A stretch of DNA of 64,000 nt from Paenibacillus tritici (GCF_013204885.1 NZ_JABMKX010000025.1:1-64000), one strand, 5' to 3'; shown: positions 38,946 to 48,475, numbered from the stretch's first letter. Numbers and translations: made by a program. Notes: a model not told the origin generated them from the letters alone.

Positions 38946-39082
38946 AATAAATGTTGTTCTGAGACGTTGCGATGATGTGAGAGGTTACTGACACACCCGG
39001 CCCCTTTGCCATGAGGTCGACGTCAGAAAATTTTCACGGAGTATGTCCGATAATAAATTGGGCGATAGAAGGAGGGACTAAA

Positions 39083-39391
39083 ATGGCAAAGCAAAAAATT
39101 CGTATTCGCTTGAAAGCATACGACCACAGAATTCTTGATCAATCCGCAGAGAAGATCGTTGAAACAGCAAAACGTTCGGGTGCTGGTGTATCCGGGCCGA
39201 TCCCGCTGCCAACTGAGAAGCAAATCATTACCATTCTCCGTGCGGTACACAAGTACAAGGATTCCCGTGAACAGTTTGAGCAACGGACTCACAAACGTTT
39301 GATCGATATTGTGAACCCAACACCACAAACTGTGGATGCCTTGATGCGCTTGGATCTACCGTCCGGTGTAGATATCGAAATCAAATTGTAA
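39083..39391 (+). CDS. rpsJ: 30S ribosomal protein S10 (NusE)
   Basis: 102 residues, also a NusB partner in antitermination. KIRIRLKAYDHRILDQSAEKI start is typical. ATG 39083 follows AGAAGGAGGG; the longer reading from 39011 has none. First gene of the S10 operon. Confidence 0.97.
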   Translation: MAKQKIRIRLKAYDHRILDQSAEKIVETAKRSGAGVSGPIPLPTEKQIITILRAVHKYKDSREQFEQRTHKRLIDIVNPTPQTVDALMRLDLPSGVDIEIKL

Positions 39392-39432
39392 TTCATCATT
39401 AAGCAACTAGGAAAAGAAAAGAGGTGTCAACA

Positions 39433-40056
39433 TTGAAAGGTATCTTAGGAAAAAAACTCGGTATGACTCAAGTGTTTACTCCAGAAGGTAACGTAATTGC
39501 AGTTTCTGTTATCGAAGCTGGACCTTGTGTGGTACTGCAAAAGAAAGACCTGAATATCGACGGATATGAAGCAGTGCAGTTGGGCTTTTCCGACAAAAAG
39601 GAAAGTCGCTCCAACAAGCCTGAACAGGGTCACGCCAAAAAGGCAAATGCAACACCTAAGCGCTACGTTCGCGAAATTCGCGGTGTTGACCTCGGGTCAC
39701 TCGAGGTTGGACAAGAGCTTAAGGCTGACATCTTCGCTGAAGGCGAATTTGTTGACGTAACAGGTACTTCGAAGGGTAAAGGCTTCCAGGGTAACATCAA
39801 ACGCTGGGGACAAAGCCGCGGACCAATGGCACACGGATCGCGTTACCACAGAAGACCGGGCTCAATGGGTTCCATCCAGGCTAACCGTGTTCCTAAGGGC
39901 AAACGCCTGCCAGGACATATGGGTCACACGACCGTAACGGTTCAAAAGCTTGAAATCATCCGAGTTGACGTAGAACGTAATGTACTGCTGGTTAAAGGCG
40001 CTATTCCAGGTCCTAAGAACAGCTTCGTGAAAGTTAAACAAACCGTTAAGAAATAA
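39433..40056 (+). CDS. rplC: 50S ribosomal protein L3
   Basis: 207 residues; MKGILGKKLGMTQVF at the N-terminus aligns with Bacillus L3 when TTG 39433 is used, six bases after AGAGGTG. The loop GQSRGPMAHGSRYHRRPGS reaches the peptidyl-transferase centre. Confidence 0.96.
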   Translation: MKGILGKKLGMTQVFTPEGNVIAVSVIEAGPCVVLQKKDLNIDGYEAVQLGFSDKKESRSNKPEQGHAKKANATPKRYVREIRGVDLGSLEVGQELKADIFAEGEFVDVTGTSKGKGFQGNIKRWGQSRGPMAHGSRYHRRPGSMGSIQANRVPKGKRLPGHMGHTTVTVQKLEIIRVDVERNVLLVKGAIPGPKNSFVKVKQTVKK

Positions 40057-40081
40057 TTACTGAAGAAAGGAGGAACATGAA

Positions 40082-40705
40082 ATGCCAAAAGTAACACTTT
40101 TCAATACTAGTGGTAACGAAGTTGGCGAAGTTGAACTGAGTGATTCAGTTTTCGGTATTGAACCGAACGTACATGTGCTGCATGAAGCTGCACTTATGCA
40201 AAGAGCTTCCCTTCGTCGTGGTACACACAAAGTAAAAGGGCGCTCTGAAGTGCGTGGCGGCGGACGTAAGCCTTGGAAACAAAAAGGTACAGGTCGTGCT
40301 CGTCAAGGCTCCATTCGTTCTCCACAATGGAAAGGCGGCGGCGTAGTCTTCGGACCAACTCCACGCAGCTATTCCTGGAAATTGCCTAAGAAGGTTCGCC
40401 GGTTGGCCATCAAATCCGCGTTGTCCTCAAAAGTACTTGAGAATGACATTATCGTATTGGATAGCTTGACTATGAATGCTCCGAAGACGAAAGAATTCGC
40501 AGCTATTCTGAACAACCTTAAAGTGGGCAGCAAAGCCCTGATCGTAGCTCCTAGCTATGATGATAACGTAGCACTTTCCGCTCGTAACATCCCTGGGGTG
40601 AAATTCGTAGCAGCTGACGGCATCAATGTTCTTGACGTACTGACGTACGACAAACTGATCATCACTAAAGAAGCAGTTCTGAAGGTAGAGGAGGTGTTCG
40701 CGTAA
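40082..40705 (+). CDS. rplD: 50S ribosomal protein L4
   Basis: 207 residues with the tunnel loop region GRSEVRGGGRKPWKQKGTGRARQ (in conserved pieces, about 50-72). Its stop overlaps the rplW start by one base. Confidence 0.97.
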   Translation: MPKVTLFNTSGNEVGEVELSDSVFGIEPNVHVLHEAALMQRASLRRGTHKVKGRSEVRGGGRKPWKQKGTGRARQGSIRSPQWKGGGVVFGPTPRSYSWKLPKKVRRLAIKSALSSKVLENDIIVLDSLTMNAPKTKEFAAILNNLKVGSKALIVAPSYDDNVALSARNIPGVKFVAADGINVLDVLTYDKLIITKEAVLKVEEVFA

Positions 40706-40998
40706 TGAAAGATCCTCGTGATATAATCAAGCGTCCAGTGATTACGGAACGCACATCCGAATACATGAGCGAACTGAAGTACGCTTTTGAAGTGGATATC
40801 CGTGCTAACAAGACCGAAATCAAAAAAGCTGTCGAGGCTATTTTTAAAGTTAAAGTTGTTAGTGTGAACACAATGCGCGTACCTGGTAAACTGAAGCGTT
40901 ACGGCAAATATTCCGGTTACACTCCGGAGTGGAAAAAAGCCATCGTTAAGCTTAGCCCGGACAGCAAGCCGCTTGAATTCTTTGAAGCGGTAGAATAA
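40705..40998 (+). CDS. rplW: 50S ribosomal protein L23
   Basis: 97 residues; docking site for trigger factor and SRP at the tunnel exit. IIKRPVITERTSEYM start, conserved. Coupled to rplD by TAATG. Confidence 0.97.
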   Translation: MKDPRDIIKRPVITERTSEYMSELKYAFEVDIRANKTEIKKAVEAIFKVKVVSVNTMRVPGKLKRYGKYSGYTPEWKKAIVKLSPDSKPLEFFEAVE

Positions 40999-41025
40999 TA
41001 CTCTTAAAGTAAGGAGGAAACTATA

Positions 41026-41856
41026 GTGCCAATCAAAAAGTACAAACCGACCTCTCCGGCAAGACGCAACATGTCTGTGTCTACGTTTGAAGAAATTACA
41101 ACAAACCAGCCAGAGAAATCGTTGCTCGCTCCGCTGTTCAAACATGCGGGACGTAACAACCAAGGTAAAATTACGGTTCGTCACCACGGCGGCGGACACA
41201 AACGTAAATACCGCATTATCGACTTCAAACGGACTAAAGACGGCATACCAGGTAGCGTTGCTACAATCGAGTATGACCCGAACCGTACTTCCAATATTGC
41301 TTTGATCCACTATGCTGATGGAGAGAAACGTTATATCATCGCTCCTAAAGGCCTTAAAGTTGGGGATAAAGTTGAGTCTGGCCCTGCTGCAGACATCAAA
41401 ATTGGTAACAGCCTTCCGCTGATCAACATCCCGGTAGGTACAGTTATCCACAACATCGAGCTGAAACCTGGCAAAGGCGGACAACTGGTTCGTGCTGCTG
41501 GTACAGAAGCTCAGTTGCTTGGTAAAGAAGATAAATATGTATCCGTTCGTTTGAACTCCGGTGAAGTTCGCAGAATCCTCAGCGTATGCCGTGCAACTAT
41601 CGGTGCCGTAGGTAACGGAGATCATGAATTGATCAAGATTGGTAAAGCCGGACGCAGCCGCTGGCTCGGACGTCGTCCTGAAGTACGCGGTGTTGTCATG
41701 AACCCTAACGATCACCCACACGGTGGTGGTGAAGGCCGCGCTCCAATCGGACGGAAATCGCCAATGTCACCTTGGGGCAAACCAACCCTTGGCTACAAAA
41801 CGCGTAAGAAAAACAAAGCTTCTGATAAATACATCGTTCGTCGCCGCACAAAATAA
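41026..41856 (+). CDS. rplB: 50S ribosomal protein L2
   Basis: 276-residue peptidyl-transferase-region protein. The C-terminal VVMNPNDHPHGGGEGRAP segment holds the histidine conserved for peptide bond formation. GTG 41026 start with AAGGAGG upstream. Confidence 0.97.
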   Translation: MPIKKYKPTSPARRNMSVSTFEEITTNQPEKSLLAPLFKHAGRNNQGKITVRHHGGGHKRKYRIIDFKRTKDGIPGSVATIEYDPNRTSNIALIHYADGEKRYIIAPKGLKVGDKVESGPAADIKIGNSLPLINIPVGTVIHNIELKPGKGGQLVRAAGTEAQLLGKEDKYVSVRLNSGEVRRILSVCRATIGAVGNGDHELIKIGKAGRSRWLGRRPEVRGVVMNPNDHPHGGGEGRAPIGRKSPMSPWGKPTLGYKTRKKNKASDKYIVRRRTK

Positions 41857-41891
41857 GACGCTTCAGGCAAGTTAGCTAAGCGCGAAGCGTC
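41857..41891 (+). other. hairpin in the rplB-rpsS gap
   Basis: GACGCTTC pairs with GAAGCGTC across a 19-nt loop directly after the rplB stop codon. No U-tail. Possibly a processing site within the long operon. Confidence 0.45.
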
Positions 41892-41932
41892 GATTCGCGG
41901 TTTGAAGAACCGGATGAAGGGAGGATTCACAC

Positions 41933-42211
41933 ATGGGTCGCAGTTTAAAAAAGGGGCCGTTCATTGATGGCTACCTGCTGAAAAAAGTTGAGGACTTGAA
42001 CGAGACAGACAAGAAAGTTGTAGTAAAAACCTGGTCCCGTCGCTCAACCATTTTCCCTCAGTTTATCGGACATACGTTTGGTGTATATGACGGCCGCAAA
42101 CACGTGCCTGTATACGTAACAGAAGATATGGTAGGTCACAAGTTGGGCGAGTTCGCGCCAACACGTACTTACAAAGGCCACGCGGGTGACGATAAGAAAA
42201 CCAGAAGATAA
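41933..42211 (+). CDS. rpsS: 30S ribosomal protein S19
   Basis: 92 residues; MGRSLKKGPFIDGYLLKKV start and KTWSRRSTIFPQFIGHT core are typical. GGGAGG precedes ATG 41933. Confidence 0.97.
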   Translation: MGRSLKKGPFIDGYLLKKVEDLNETDKKVVVKTWSRRSTIFPQFIGHTFGVYDGRKHVPVYVTEDMVGHKLGEFAPTRTYKGHAGDDKKTRR

Positions 42212-42242
42212 ATAACGTCTTCGTTTGAGAGGAGGGAAAACA

Positions 42243-42575
42243 ATGGAAGCAAAAGCACATGCAAGATCGGTGCGGATTTCCGCTCGTAAAGCGAAACTGG
42301 TTGTTGACTTGATTCGCGGCAAGCAAGTGGGGGAAGCAATTGCAATTCTTCGCCACACTCCGAAGTCCGCTTCTCCGGTTGTTGAGAAGCTACTGAACTC
42401 GGCGATTGCGAACGCTGAGCATAACTACTCTTTGGACGTGAACAGCTTATTCGTAAGCGAAGTTTTCGTTAACCAGGGTCCTACAATGAAACGTTTCCGT
42501 CCGCGCGCCATGGGCCGTGCAAGCCGGATCAATAAACGTACCAGCCACATTACTTTGGTGGTATCTGAGAAATAA
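42243..42575 (+). CDS. rplV: 50S ribosomal protein L22
   Basis: 110 residues; lines the exit tunnel with its beta-hairpin loop (KRFRPRAMGRASRINKRTSH region, about 81-100). ATG 42243 has GAGGAGGG upstream. Confidence 0.97.
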   Translation: MEAKAHARSVRISARKAKLVVDLIRGKQVGEAIAILRHTPKSASPVVEKLLNSAIANAEHNYSLDVNSLFVSEVFVNQGPTMKRFRPRAMGRASRINKRTSHITLVVSEK

Positions 42576-42588
42576 GGAGGGATAACAC

Positions 42589-43254
42589 GTGGGTCAAAAG
42601 GTAAATCCAGTCGGACTCCGAGTCGGTATTATTCGCGATTGGGAATCAAAATGGTATGCAGGCAAAGATTTCGGTACTCTTTTAATGGAAGACGTCAAAA
42701 TCCGGGAATACCTTAAAGGCAAGTTGAAAGATTCCTCTGTTTCCCGCATCGAGATCGAAAGAGCGGCAAGCCGAGTGAACGTTACAATTCACACTGCTAA
42801 GCCAGGTATGGTAATTGGTAAAGGCGGAGCAGAAGTAGAAGTACTTCGCAGCGCAGTTACAACTATCGCCGGCGGCAAAAAAGTACACATCAATATCAAT
42901 GAAATTAAACACCCTGAACTGGATGCTATTCTTGTTGCTGAAAGCATTGCACAACAGCTGGAACGTCGCGTATCGTTCCGTCGTGCTCTGAAACAAGCAA
43001 TTCAAAGAACTATGCGTTCCGGCGCAAAGGGAATTAAAACTCAGGTTGGCGGACGTCTTGGCGGCGCTGAGATTGCCCGTTCAGAAGGTTATAGCGAAGG
43101 AACAGTTCCACTTCATACGCTTCGTGCTGATATCGATTACGGAACAGCTGAAGCACATACAACTTACGGCCTGATCGGCGTAAAAGTATGGATCTACCGT
43201 GGAGAAGTTCTTCCCCCAGCTAAGAAACATGCTGCTCAGGAAGGAGGCAACTAA
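42589..43254 (+). CDS. rpsC: 30S ribosomal protein S3
   Basis: 221 residues with the KH RNA-binding loop PGMVIGKGGAEVE (about 73-85) and the mRNA-entry helicase surface. GTG 42589 after AAGGAGGG. Confidence 0.97.
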   Translation: MGQKVNPVGLRVGIIRDWESKWYAGKDFGTLLMEDVKIREYLKGKLKDSSVSRIEIERAASRVNVTIHTAKPGMVIGKGGAEVEVLRSAVTTIAGGKKVHININEIKHPELDAILVAESIAQQLERRVSFRRALKQAIQRTMRSGAKGIKTQVGGRLGGAEIARSEGYSEGTVPLHTLRADIDYGTAEAHTTYGLIGVKVWIYRGEVLPPAKKHAAQEGGN

Positions 43255-43256
43255 TC

Positions 43257-43691
43257 ATGTTGGTACCAAAGCGCGTTAAACACCGCAAGCAACAACGCGG
43301 TCACATGAAGGGTATGGCAAAAGGCGGAACCGAACTGAACTTCGGCGAATATGGTTTGCAGGCCCTGGAACCATCTTGGATCACTAACCGTCAGATCGAA
43401 GCTGCCCGTATTGCAATGACACGTTACATCAAACGTGGCGGACAGGTTTGGATCAAGATTTTCCCGGATAAGCCAATTACTCAGAAGCCTCTCGAGGTTC
43501 GTATGGGTAGTGGTAAAGGTAACGTTGAGAAATGGGTAGCTGTAGTTAAACCGGGTAAGATTATGTTCGAACTCGGAGGCGTGTCGGAAGAAATCGCTCG
43601 TGAAGCGATGCGTCTTGCCGCTCACAAGCTGCCTGTAAAGACTAAGTTTGTGAAACGTGAAGAATTGGGTGGTGAAGCAAATGAAAGCTAA
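43257..43691 (+). CDS. rplP: 50S ribosomal protein L16
   Basis: 144 residues; MLVPKRVKHRKQQRG start and the GSGKGNVEKWVAVVKPG segment near the A-site tRNA. Overlaps rpmC by 11 bp. Confidence 0.97.
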   Translation: MLVPKRVKHRKQQRGHMKGMAKGGTELNFGEYGLQALEPSWITNRQIEAARIAMTRYIKRGGQVWIKIFPDKPITQKPLEVRMGSGKGNVEKWVAVVKPGKIMFELGGVSEEIAREAMRLAAHKLPVKTKFVKREELGGEANES

Positions 43692-43878
43692 TGAACTTCG
43701 CAACTTAACCACTGCTGAGATTGAACAGAAGATCGCCGGATTCAAGGAAGAACTTTTCAATCTCCGTTTTCAATTGGCAACAGGCCAACTGGATAACCCT
43801 ACTCGGATTCGTGATGTGCGTAAGGAAATAGCTCGTGCTAAAACCGTTATCCATCAAAGAGTACTTGGGATTAGTTAA
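43681..43878 (+). CDS. rpmC: 50S ribosomal protein L29
   Basis: 65-residue two-helix protein at the tunnel exit. MKANELRNLTTAEIEQ start fits the family; GGTGGTGA precedes ATG 43681 inside rplP, showing translational coupling. Confidence 0.97.
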   Translation: MKANELRNLTTAEIEQKIAGFKEELFNLRFQLATGQLDNPTRIRDVRKEIARAKTVIHQRVLGIS

Positions 43879-43921
43879 GTGACGACGGATGCTTAATCCG
43901 TAATCAGGAAGGAGGCTAATT

Positions 43922-44188
43922 ATGAGCGAAGAGCGTAATGCACGTAAAGTGTTGATCGGTAAAGTAGTCAGCGACAAAATGGATAAAACCATCGTAATTG
44001 CTGTTGAAACCTATAAAAAGCACAGTCTGTATCACAAACGCATCAAGTCCACGAAGAAATTCAAGGCACATGATGAAGAGAATGTAGCTAAGATTGGTGA
44101 TGTCGTGAAAGTCATGGAAACTCGTCCATTGTCGAAGGACAAACGGTGGAGACTGGTTGAAGTGGTAGAAAAAGCGGTAATCATCTAA
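43922..44188 (+). CDS. rpsQ: 30S ribosomal protein S17
   Basis: 88-residue primary 16S rRNA-binding protein, OB fold (KVLIGKVVSDKMDKTIVIAVE). AAGGAGG upstream of ATG 43922. Confidence 0.97.
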   Translation: MSEERNARKVLIGKVVSDKMDKTIVIAVETYKKHSLYHKRIKSTKKFKAHDEENVAKIGDVVKVMETRPLSKDKRWRLVEVVEKAVII

Positions 44189-44227
44189 GATAAGAGCTGA
44201 TCCCTTTCCGGAAGGAGGAAATTAATA

Positions 44228-44596
44228 ATGATTCAACCATTTACACGTTTGCATGTGGCTGACAACTCTGGTGCGAAGGAACTGATGTGTATCCGCGTAC
44301 TGGGTGGTACTGGACGCCGTACAGCAGCAATCGGCGATTTGATCGTTTGTTCCGTTAAACAAGCAACACCAGGCGGCGTTGTCAAAAAAGGTGATGTTGT
44401 TAGAGCGGTAGTTGTTCGTACGAAACGTTCTGTACGCCGTAAAGATGGATCTTACATCGCATTCGACGAAAATGCAGCTGTTGTTGTTAAAGACGACAGA
44501 AGCCCGCGCGGAACACGTATCTTCGGACCAGTTGCTCGCGAACTTCGCGACAAGGACTACATGAAGATCGTTTCCTTGGCACCGGAAGTAATCTAA
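44228..44596 (+). CDS. rplN: 50S ribosomal protein L14
   Basis: 122 residues; MIQPFTRLHVADNSGAKEL start is almost invariant. Start of the spc-type block. Confidence 0.97.
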   Translation: MIQPFTRLHVADNSGAKELMCIRVLGGTGRRTAAIGDLIVCSVKQATPGGVVKKGDVVRAVVVRTKRSVRRKDGSYIAFDENAAVVVKDDRSPRGTRIFGPVARELRDKDYMKIVSLAPEVI

Positions 44597-44601
44597 TAAA
44601 A

Positions 44602-44620
44602 ACCCGAATCATACTCGGGT
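44602..44620 (+). other. hairpin between rplN and rplX
   Basis: ACCCGA pairs with TCGGGT across a 7-nt loop in the 60-bp gap; no U-tail. Function unknown, possibly mRNA processing at the usual S10/spc regulatory position. Confidence 0.4.
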
Positions 44621-44656
44621 GTGCTTGATAAGGTCAGTTATAGGAGGTGTAATTAA

Positions 44657-45010
44657 ATGCCTAGAGTGAAAAAAGTTCTGGAATCCCACAACAACAAACT
44701 GCACGTGAAAAAAGATGATGTGGTACTTGTGATCAGCGGGAAAGACAAAGGTAAAAAAGGCCGTGTCATCGCTGCTTATCCTCGTGAAAACCGCGTCCTG
44801 GTAGAAGGCGTGAACATGGTGAAGAAACACCAGAAGCCTAACCAGTTGAATCCGCAAGGCGGAATCATTGAGCAGGAAGCTTCGATCCATGTGTCCAACG
44901 TAATGCACATTGATCCGAAGAGCGGGAAAGTTACGCGTATCGGTTACAAAGTACTAGATAACGGTAAGAAGGTTCGGGTAGCAAAAAGATCCGGAGAGAT
45001 TATCGACTAA
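44657..45010 (+). CDS. rplX: 50S ribosomal protein L24
   Basis: 117 residues with an N-terminal KOW motif (VVLVISGKDKGKKGRV, about 22-37). TAGGAGGTG precedes ATG 44657. Assembly initiator of the 50S subunit. Confidence 0.97.
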   Translation: MPRVKKVLESHNNKLHVKKDDVVLVISGKDKGKKGRVIAAYPRENRVLVEGVNMVKKHQKPNQLNPQGGIIEQEASIHVSNVMHIDPKSGKVTRIGYKVLDNGKKVRVAKRSGEIID

Positions 45011-45040
45011 TACAGTCCTAATGAAAGGAGGTAAATCTTC

Positions 45041-45583
45041 ATGGCAGCAAGAATGAAAGAACGTTTTCTGAATGAAATTACACCTGCTCTGATGCAGAAG
45101 TTTAACTATACTACTGTTATGCAAGTGCCTAAGATCGAGAAGATCGTCATCAACATGGGTGTGGGTGACGCTGTTCAAAACTCCAAAGTACTTGATGCTG
45201 CAGTAAATGACATGCAATTGATCACTGGTCAAAAGCCAGTTATCACTAAAGCAAAAAAATCCATCGCCGGTTTCAAACTGCGCGAAAATATGCCGATCGG
45301 GGTTAAAGTAACACTGCGCGGCGAGCGTATGTATTACTTCCTGGATAAATTGATCAACGTAACGCTTCCACGCGTACGTGACTTCCGTGGTATTTCCAGC
45401 AAAGCCTTTGATGGCCGTGGTAACTACACACTGGGGCTTAAAGAGCAATTGATCTTCCCGGAAATCGAATATGACAAAGTGGATAAGGTACGCGGTATGG
45501 ACATCGTTATCGTAACGACTGCAAAGACGGACGAGGAATCCCGTGAGCTGCTGAATCAGCTGGGAATGCCTTTCACAAAATAA
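45041..45583 (+). CDS. rplE: 50S ribosomal protein L5
   Basis: 180 residues; binds 5S rRNA and contacts P-site tRNA. KIEKIVINMGVGDAVQN core is typical. AAAGGAGG precedes ATG 45041. Confidence 0.97.
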   Translation: MAARMKERFLNEITPALMQKFNYTTVMQVPKIEKIVINMGVGDAVQNSKVLDAAVNDMQLITGQKPVITKAKKSIAGFKLRENMPIGVKVTLRGERMYYFLDKLINVTLPRVRDFRGISSKAFDGRGNYTLGLKEQLIFPEIEYDKVDKVRGMDIVIVTTAKTDEESRELLNQLGMPFTK

Positions 45584-45627
45584 GAATCATCCATTTCTCC
45601 GAAAATGTTTAGGAGGTGTCAGTCTAA

Positions 45628-45813
45628 GTGGCAAAGACTTCAATGAAAGTTAAACAACAACGCGAGCCTAAGTTCAAAGTACGTGCATATACACGTTGCG
45701 AGCGTTGCGGTCGTCCACATTCGGTACTGCAAAAGTTCAAAATTTGCAGAATTTGTTTCCGTGAATTAGCTTATAAAGGCCAGATTCCTGGCGTGAAAAA
45801 AGCAAGTTGGTAA
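45628..45813 (+). CDS. rpsN: 30S ribosomal protein S14 type Z
   Basis: 61 residues; zinc ribbon CERCGRPH and CRIC (C24/C27, C40/C43) marks the zinc-binding short form. GTG 45628 follows AGGAGGTG. Confidence 0.96.
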   Translation: MAKTSMKVKQQREPKFKVRAYTRCERCGRPHSVLQKFKICRICFRELAYKGQIPGVKKASW

Positions 45814-45845
45814 GAAGTTTATAAACGGGAAGGAGGTTTACACAC

Positions 45846-46244
45846 ATGACTATGTCTGATCCTATTGCAGATATGCTTACTCGTATTCGTAACGCCAACA
45901 CTGTGCGTCACGAGACAGTAGAAATGCCTGCTTCTACTATGAAAAAACAAATCGCGGACATCTTGAAGCGTGAGGGTTTCATCCGTGATGCTGAATTCGT
46001 TGAAGATAGCAAACAAGGGATTATCCGTATTTTCCTGAAATACGGCCCGAACCAGGAGCGCGTTATCTCCGGTCTGAAAAGAATCAGTAAACCAGGTCTT
46101 CGCGTATACACGAAGAGCAATGAAGTGCCTCGTGTACTCGGTGGTCTGGGAATCGCGATTATCTCCACATCTAAGGGAGTTATGACCGACAAGGAAGCTC
46201 GTCAATCAAAATCCGGCGGAGAAGTTGTCTGCTACATTTGGTAA
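45846..46244 (+). CDS. rpsH: 30S ribosomal protein S8
   Basis: 132 residues; SDPIADMLTRIRNAN start and GGEVVCYIW end. In many bacteria S8 represses the spc operon; no target hairpin was identified here. Confidence 0.97.
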   Translation: MTMSDPIADMLTRIRNANTVRHETVEMPASTMKKQIADILKREGFIRDAEFVEDSKQGIIRIFLKYGPNQERVISGLKRISKPGLRVYTKSNEVPRVLGGLGIAIISTSKGVMTDKEARQSKSGGEVVCYIW

Positions 46245-46274
46245 TAAACGTCACAAGATAAGGAGGTGCAACAC

Positions 46275-46817
46275 ATGTCTCGTATTGGTCGCAAACCAAT
46301 CGCAGTACCTAGCGGTGTAGATGTCACTTTGGACAACACCGTTATTACAGTAAAAGGTCCTAAAGGCACTTTGACTCGTGAGCTTCATAAAGACATGAAG
46401 ATTACAGTTGAAAATAACGAAATCACTGTTGTTCGCCCGTCGGACAACAAATTGCATCGTTCACTTCACGGCACAACCCGCTCCGTTGTCAACAACATGG
46501 TGAGTGGTGTGACTGAAGGTTTCTCGAAATCTCTGGAGCTGGTTGGGGTCGGATATCGTGCAAGCAAATCCGGAGATAAAATCGTACTGAACGTTGGTTA
46601 CTCCCACCCGGTTGAAATTACACCGGAAGCGGGTATCGAGTTCGATGTTCCTGCGAACACGAAGATCATCGTTAGAGGTATTGATAAAGAACGCGTAGGC
46701 GCTTATGCTGCCAAAATCCGTTCTGTACGTGAACCAGAGCCTTACAAAGGTAAAGGTATCAAATATGAAGGCGAGCGTATCATCCGCAAGGAAGGTAAAG
46801 CTGGTAAGAAGAAATAA
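46275..46817 (+). CDS. rplF: 50S ribosomal protein L6
   Basis: 180 residues, two repeated domains; MSRIGRKPIAVPSGVDV start. ATG 46275 after AAGGAGGTG; the upstream in-frame ATG at 46266 lies inside that site. Confidence 0.97.
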   Translation: MSRIGRKPIAVPSGVDVTLDNTVITVKGPKGTLTRELHKDMKITVENNEITVVRPSDNKLHRSLHGTTRSVVNNMVSGVTEGFSKSLELVGVGYRASKSGDKIVLNVGYSHPVEITPEAGIEFDVPANTKIIVRGIDKERVGAYAAKIRSVREPEPYKGKGIKYEGERIIRKEGKAGKKK

Positions 46818-46901
46818 CCAGCTCTACCTTAATTGTAAGATACCCCGTGCATCTTAAAGTGAAGCTGTTTACGGCAAACTGAAGGGAGTGAAAGGGAAGT
46901 C

Positions 46902-47270
46902 ATGATTACAAAAGAGGATAAAAACAAGGCTCGTCTCAAAAGACACCTGCGTGTTCGTAAGAAGATCCAGGGTACTACTGAGCGCCCGCGTTTGAATGTG
47001 TTCCGTTCTTCGAAACACATCTACGCTCAACTGATTGATGATGTGACAGGCGTTACTATCGTAGCTGCCTCCACACTGGATAAAGAATTGAGTGCTACAA
47101 TCGGAAATGGCGGCAGCGTTGAAGCTGCAAGCAAAGTGGGTCAATTGATCGCTGAGCGTGCCAAGGAAAAGGGTTATGCAGTGGTTGTATTTGACCGCGG
47201 TGGATACTTGTACCATGGACGGATTCAGGCTCTGGCTAGCGCAGCTCGCGAAGCTGGTCTTGAATTCTAG
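46902..47270 (+). CDS. rplR: 50S ribosomal protein L18
   Basis: 122 residues; 5S rRNA-binding. RPRLNVFRSSKHIYAQLIDD and FDRGGYLYHGRIQALA segments are typical. Separated from rplF by 84 bp, the longest gap of the spc block; nothing certain is in it. Confidence 0.97.
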   Translation: MITKEDKNKARLKRHLRVRKKIQGTTERPRLNVFRSSKHIYAQLIDDVTGVTIVAASTLDKELSATIGNGGSVEAASKVGQLIAERAKEKGYAVVVFDRGGYLYHGRIQALASAAREAGLEF

Positions 47271-47296
47271 AATATTTCTAAAAGGAGGTTAACGAC

Positions 47297-47794
47297 TTGC
47301 GTGTAGATCCGAACAGTTTAGAACTGACAGAAAGAGTTGTACACATTAACCGTGTTGCAAAAGTTGTAAAAGGCGGACGCCGTTTCAGCTTTAGTGCACT
47401 TGTTGTTGTGGGCGACGGCAACGGCTACGTTGGTGCTGGTATCGGTAAAGCCGGCGAAGTTCCGGATGCCATCCGTAAAGGCATTGAAGACGCCAAGAAA
47501 AACCTGATCCACATTCCAATCGTAGGAACTTCGATTCCTCACTTGGTTACTGGGCATTTCGGCGCAGGACGCGTTCTGCTGAAGCCAGCATCCGAAGGTA
47601 CCGGCGTTATCGCTGGTGGACCAGTTCGTGCGGTGCTTGAATTGGCAGGCGTTGGCGACATCTTGACAAAATCTTTGGGTTCTTCGAATTCCATGAACAT
47701 GGTCAATGCTACTTTAGAGGGTCTTTCCCGTCTGAAGCGCATTGAAGAGGTCGCGAAGCTTCGCGGCAAATCTGTCGAAGAATTACGCGGTTAA
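47297..47794 (+). CDS. rpsE: 30S ribosomal protein S5
   Basis: 165 residues; the spectinomycin loop KGGRRFSFSALVVVGDGNG (about 23-41) has no obvious resistance change. TTG 47297 start with AAAGGAGG upstream. Confidence 0.96.
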   Translation: MRVDPNSLELTERVVHINRVAKVVKGGRRFSFSALVVVGDGNGYVGAGIGKAGEVPDAIRKGIEDAKKNLIHIPIVGTSIPHLVTGHFGAGRVLLKPASEGTGVIAGGPVRAVLELAGVGDILTKSLGSSNSMNMVNATLEGLSRLKRIEEVAKLRGKSVEELRG

Positions 47795-47808
47795 GGAGGG
47801 GAACGTCA

Positions 47809-47994
47809 ATGGCAAAATTGCAAATTACCCTCGTACGCAGTGTAATTGGACGTCCAGAAACACAACGTGTTACTGTTAAGACGCTCGGCCTGCGCAAAAC
47901 CAACTCGTCCGTGGTTCACAACGACACTCCTGCAATTCGCGGAATGATCAACAAAGTGAGCCACTTGCTGTCCGTTACTGAAATTGAAGGCTAA
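47809..47994 (+). CDS. rpmD: 50S ribosomal protein L30
   Basis: 61 residues; ITLVRSVIGRPETQRVTVKTLGL core, single ferredoxin-like domain. AAGGAGGGG upstream. Confidence 0.97.
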   Translation: MAKLQITLVRSVIGRPETQRVTVKTLGLRKTNSSVVHNDTPAIRGMINKVSHLLSVTEIEG

Positions 47995-48034
47995 TAGCCT
48001 CGTATAAATTAACAAACATAAGGAGGTGCAAACG

Positions 48035-48475
48035 ATGAAGTTACATGAACTTGCTCCAGCTCCTGGATCACGGAAAGAACGCAACCGCGTTGGTCGTGGA
48101 CCAAGTAGCGGTAATGGTAAAACTTCGGGCCGCGGTCACAAAGGTCAAAACTCCCGTTCCGGCGGTGGTGTGCGTCCAGGCTTCGAGGGTGGACAAAACC
48201 CACTCTATCGTCGTCTGCCTAAACGTGGTTTCGTCAATCCTACCCGTAAAGAGTACGCGATTGTGAACCTGGAAGATCTGAACAGCTTTGCAGAAGGAAC
48301 AGAAGTAACTCCTGAGCTTTTGCTTGAAACTGGTGTTGTCAGCAACACTAAGAGCGGCATTAAGATTCTCGGCAATGGTGAACTAGCTGTTAAATTAACT
48401 GTCAAAGCAAATAAGTTCTCTCAATCTGCGGTAGAGAAAATCGAAGCTGCCGGCGGTAAAACCGAGGTGATCTAA
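48035..48475 (+). CDS. rplO: 50S ribosomal protein L15
   Basis: 146 residues; MKLHELAPAPGSRKERNRVG start and the glycine-rich GGGVRPGFEGGQNPLYRRLPKRGF segment. ATG 48035 after AAGGAGGTG. Overlaps secY by one base. Confidence 0.97.
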   Translation: MKLHELAPAPGSRKERNRVGRGPSSGNGKTSGRGHKGQNSRSGGGVRPGFEGGQNPLYRRLPKRGFVNPTRKEYAIVNLEDLNSFAEGTEVTPELLLETGVVSNTKSGIKILGNGELAVKLTVKANKFSQSAVEKIEAAGGKTEVI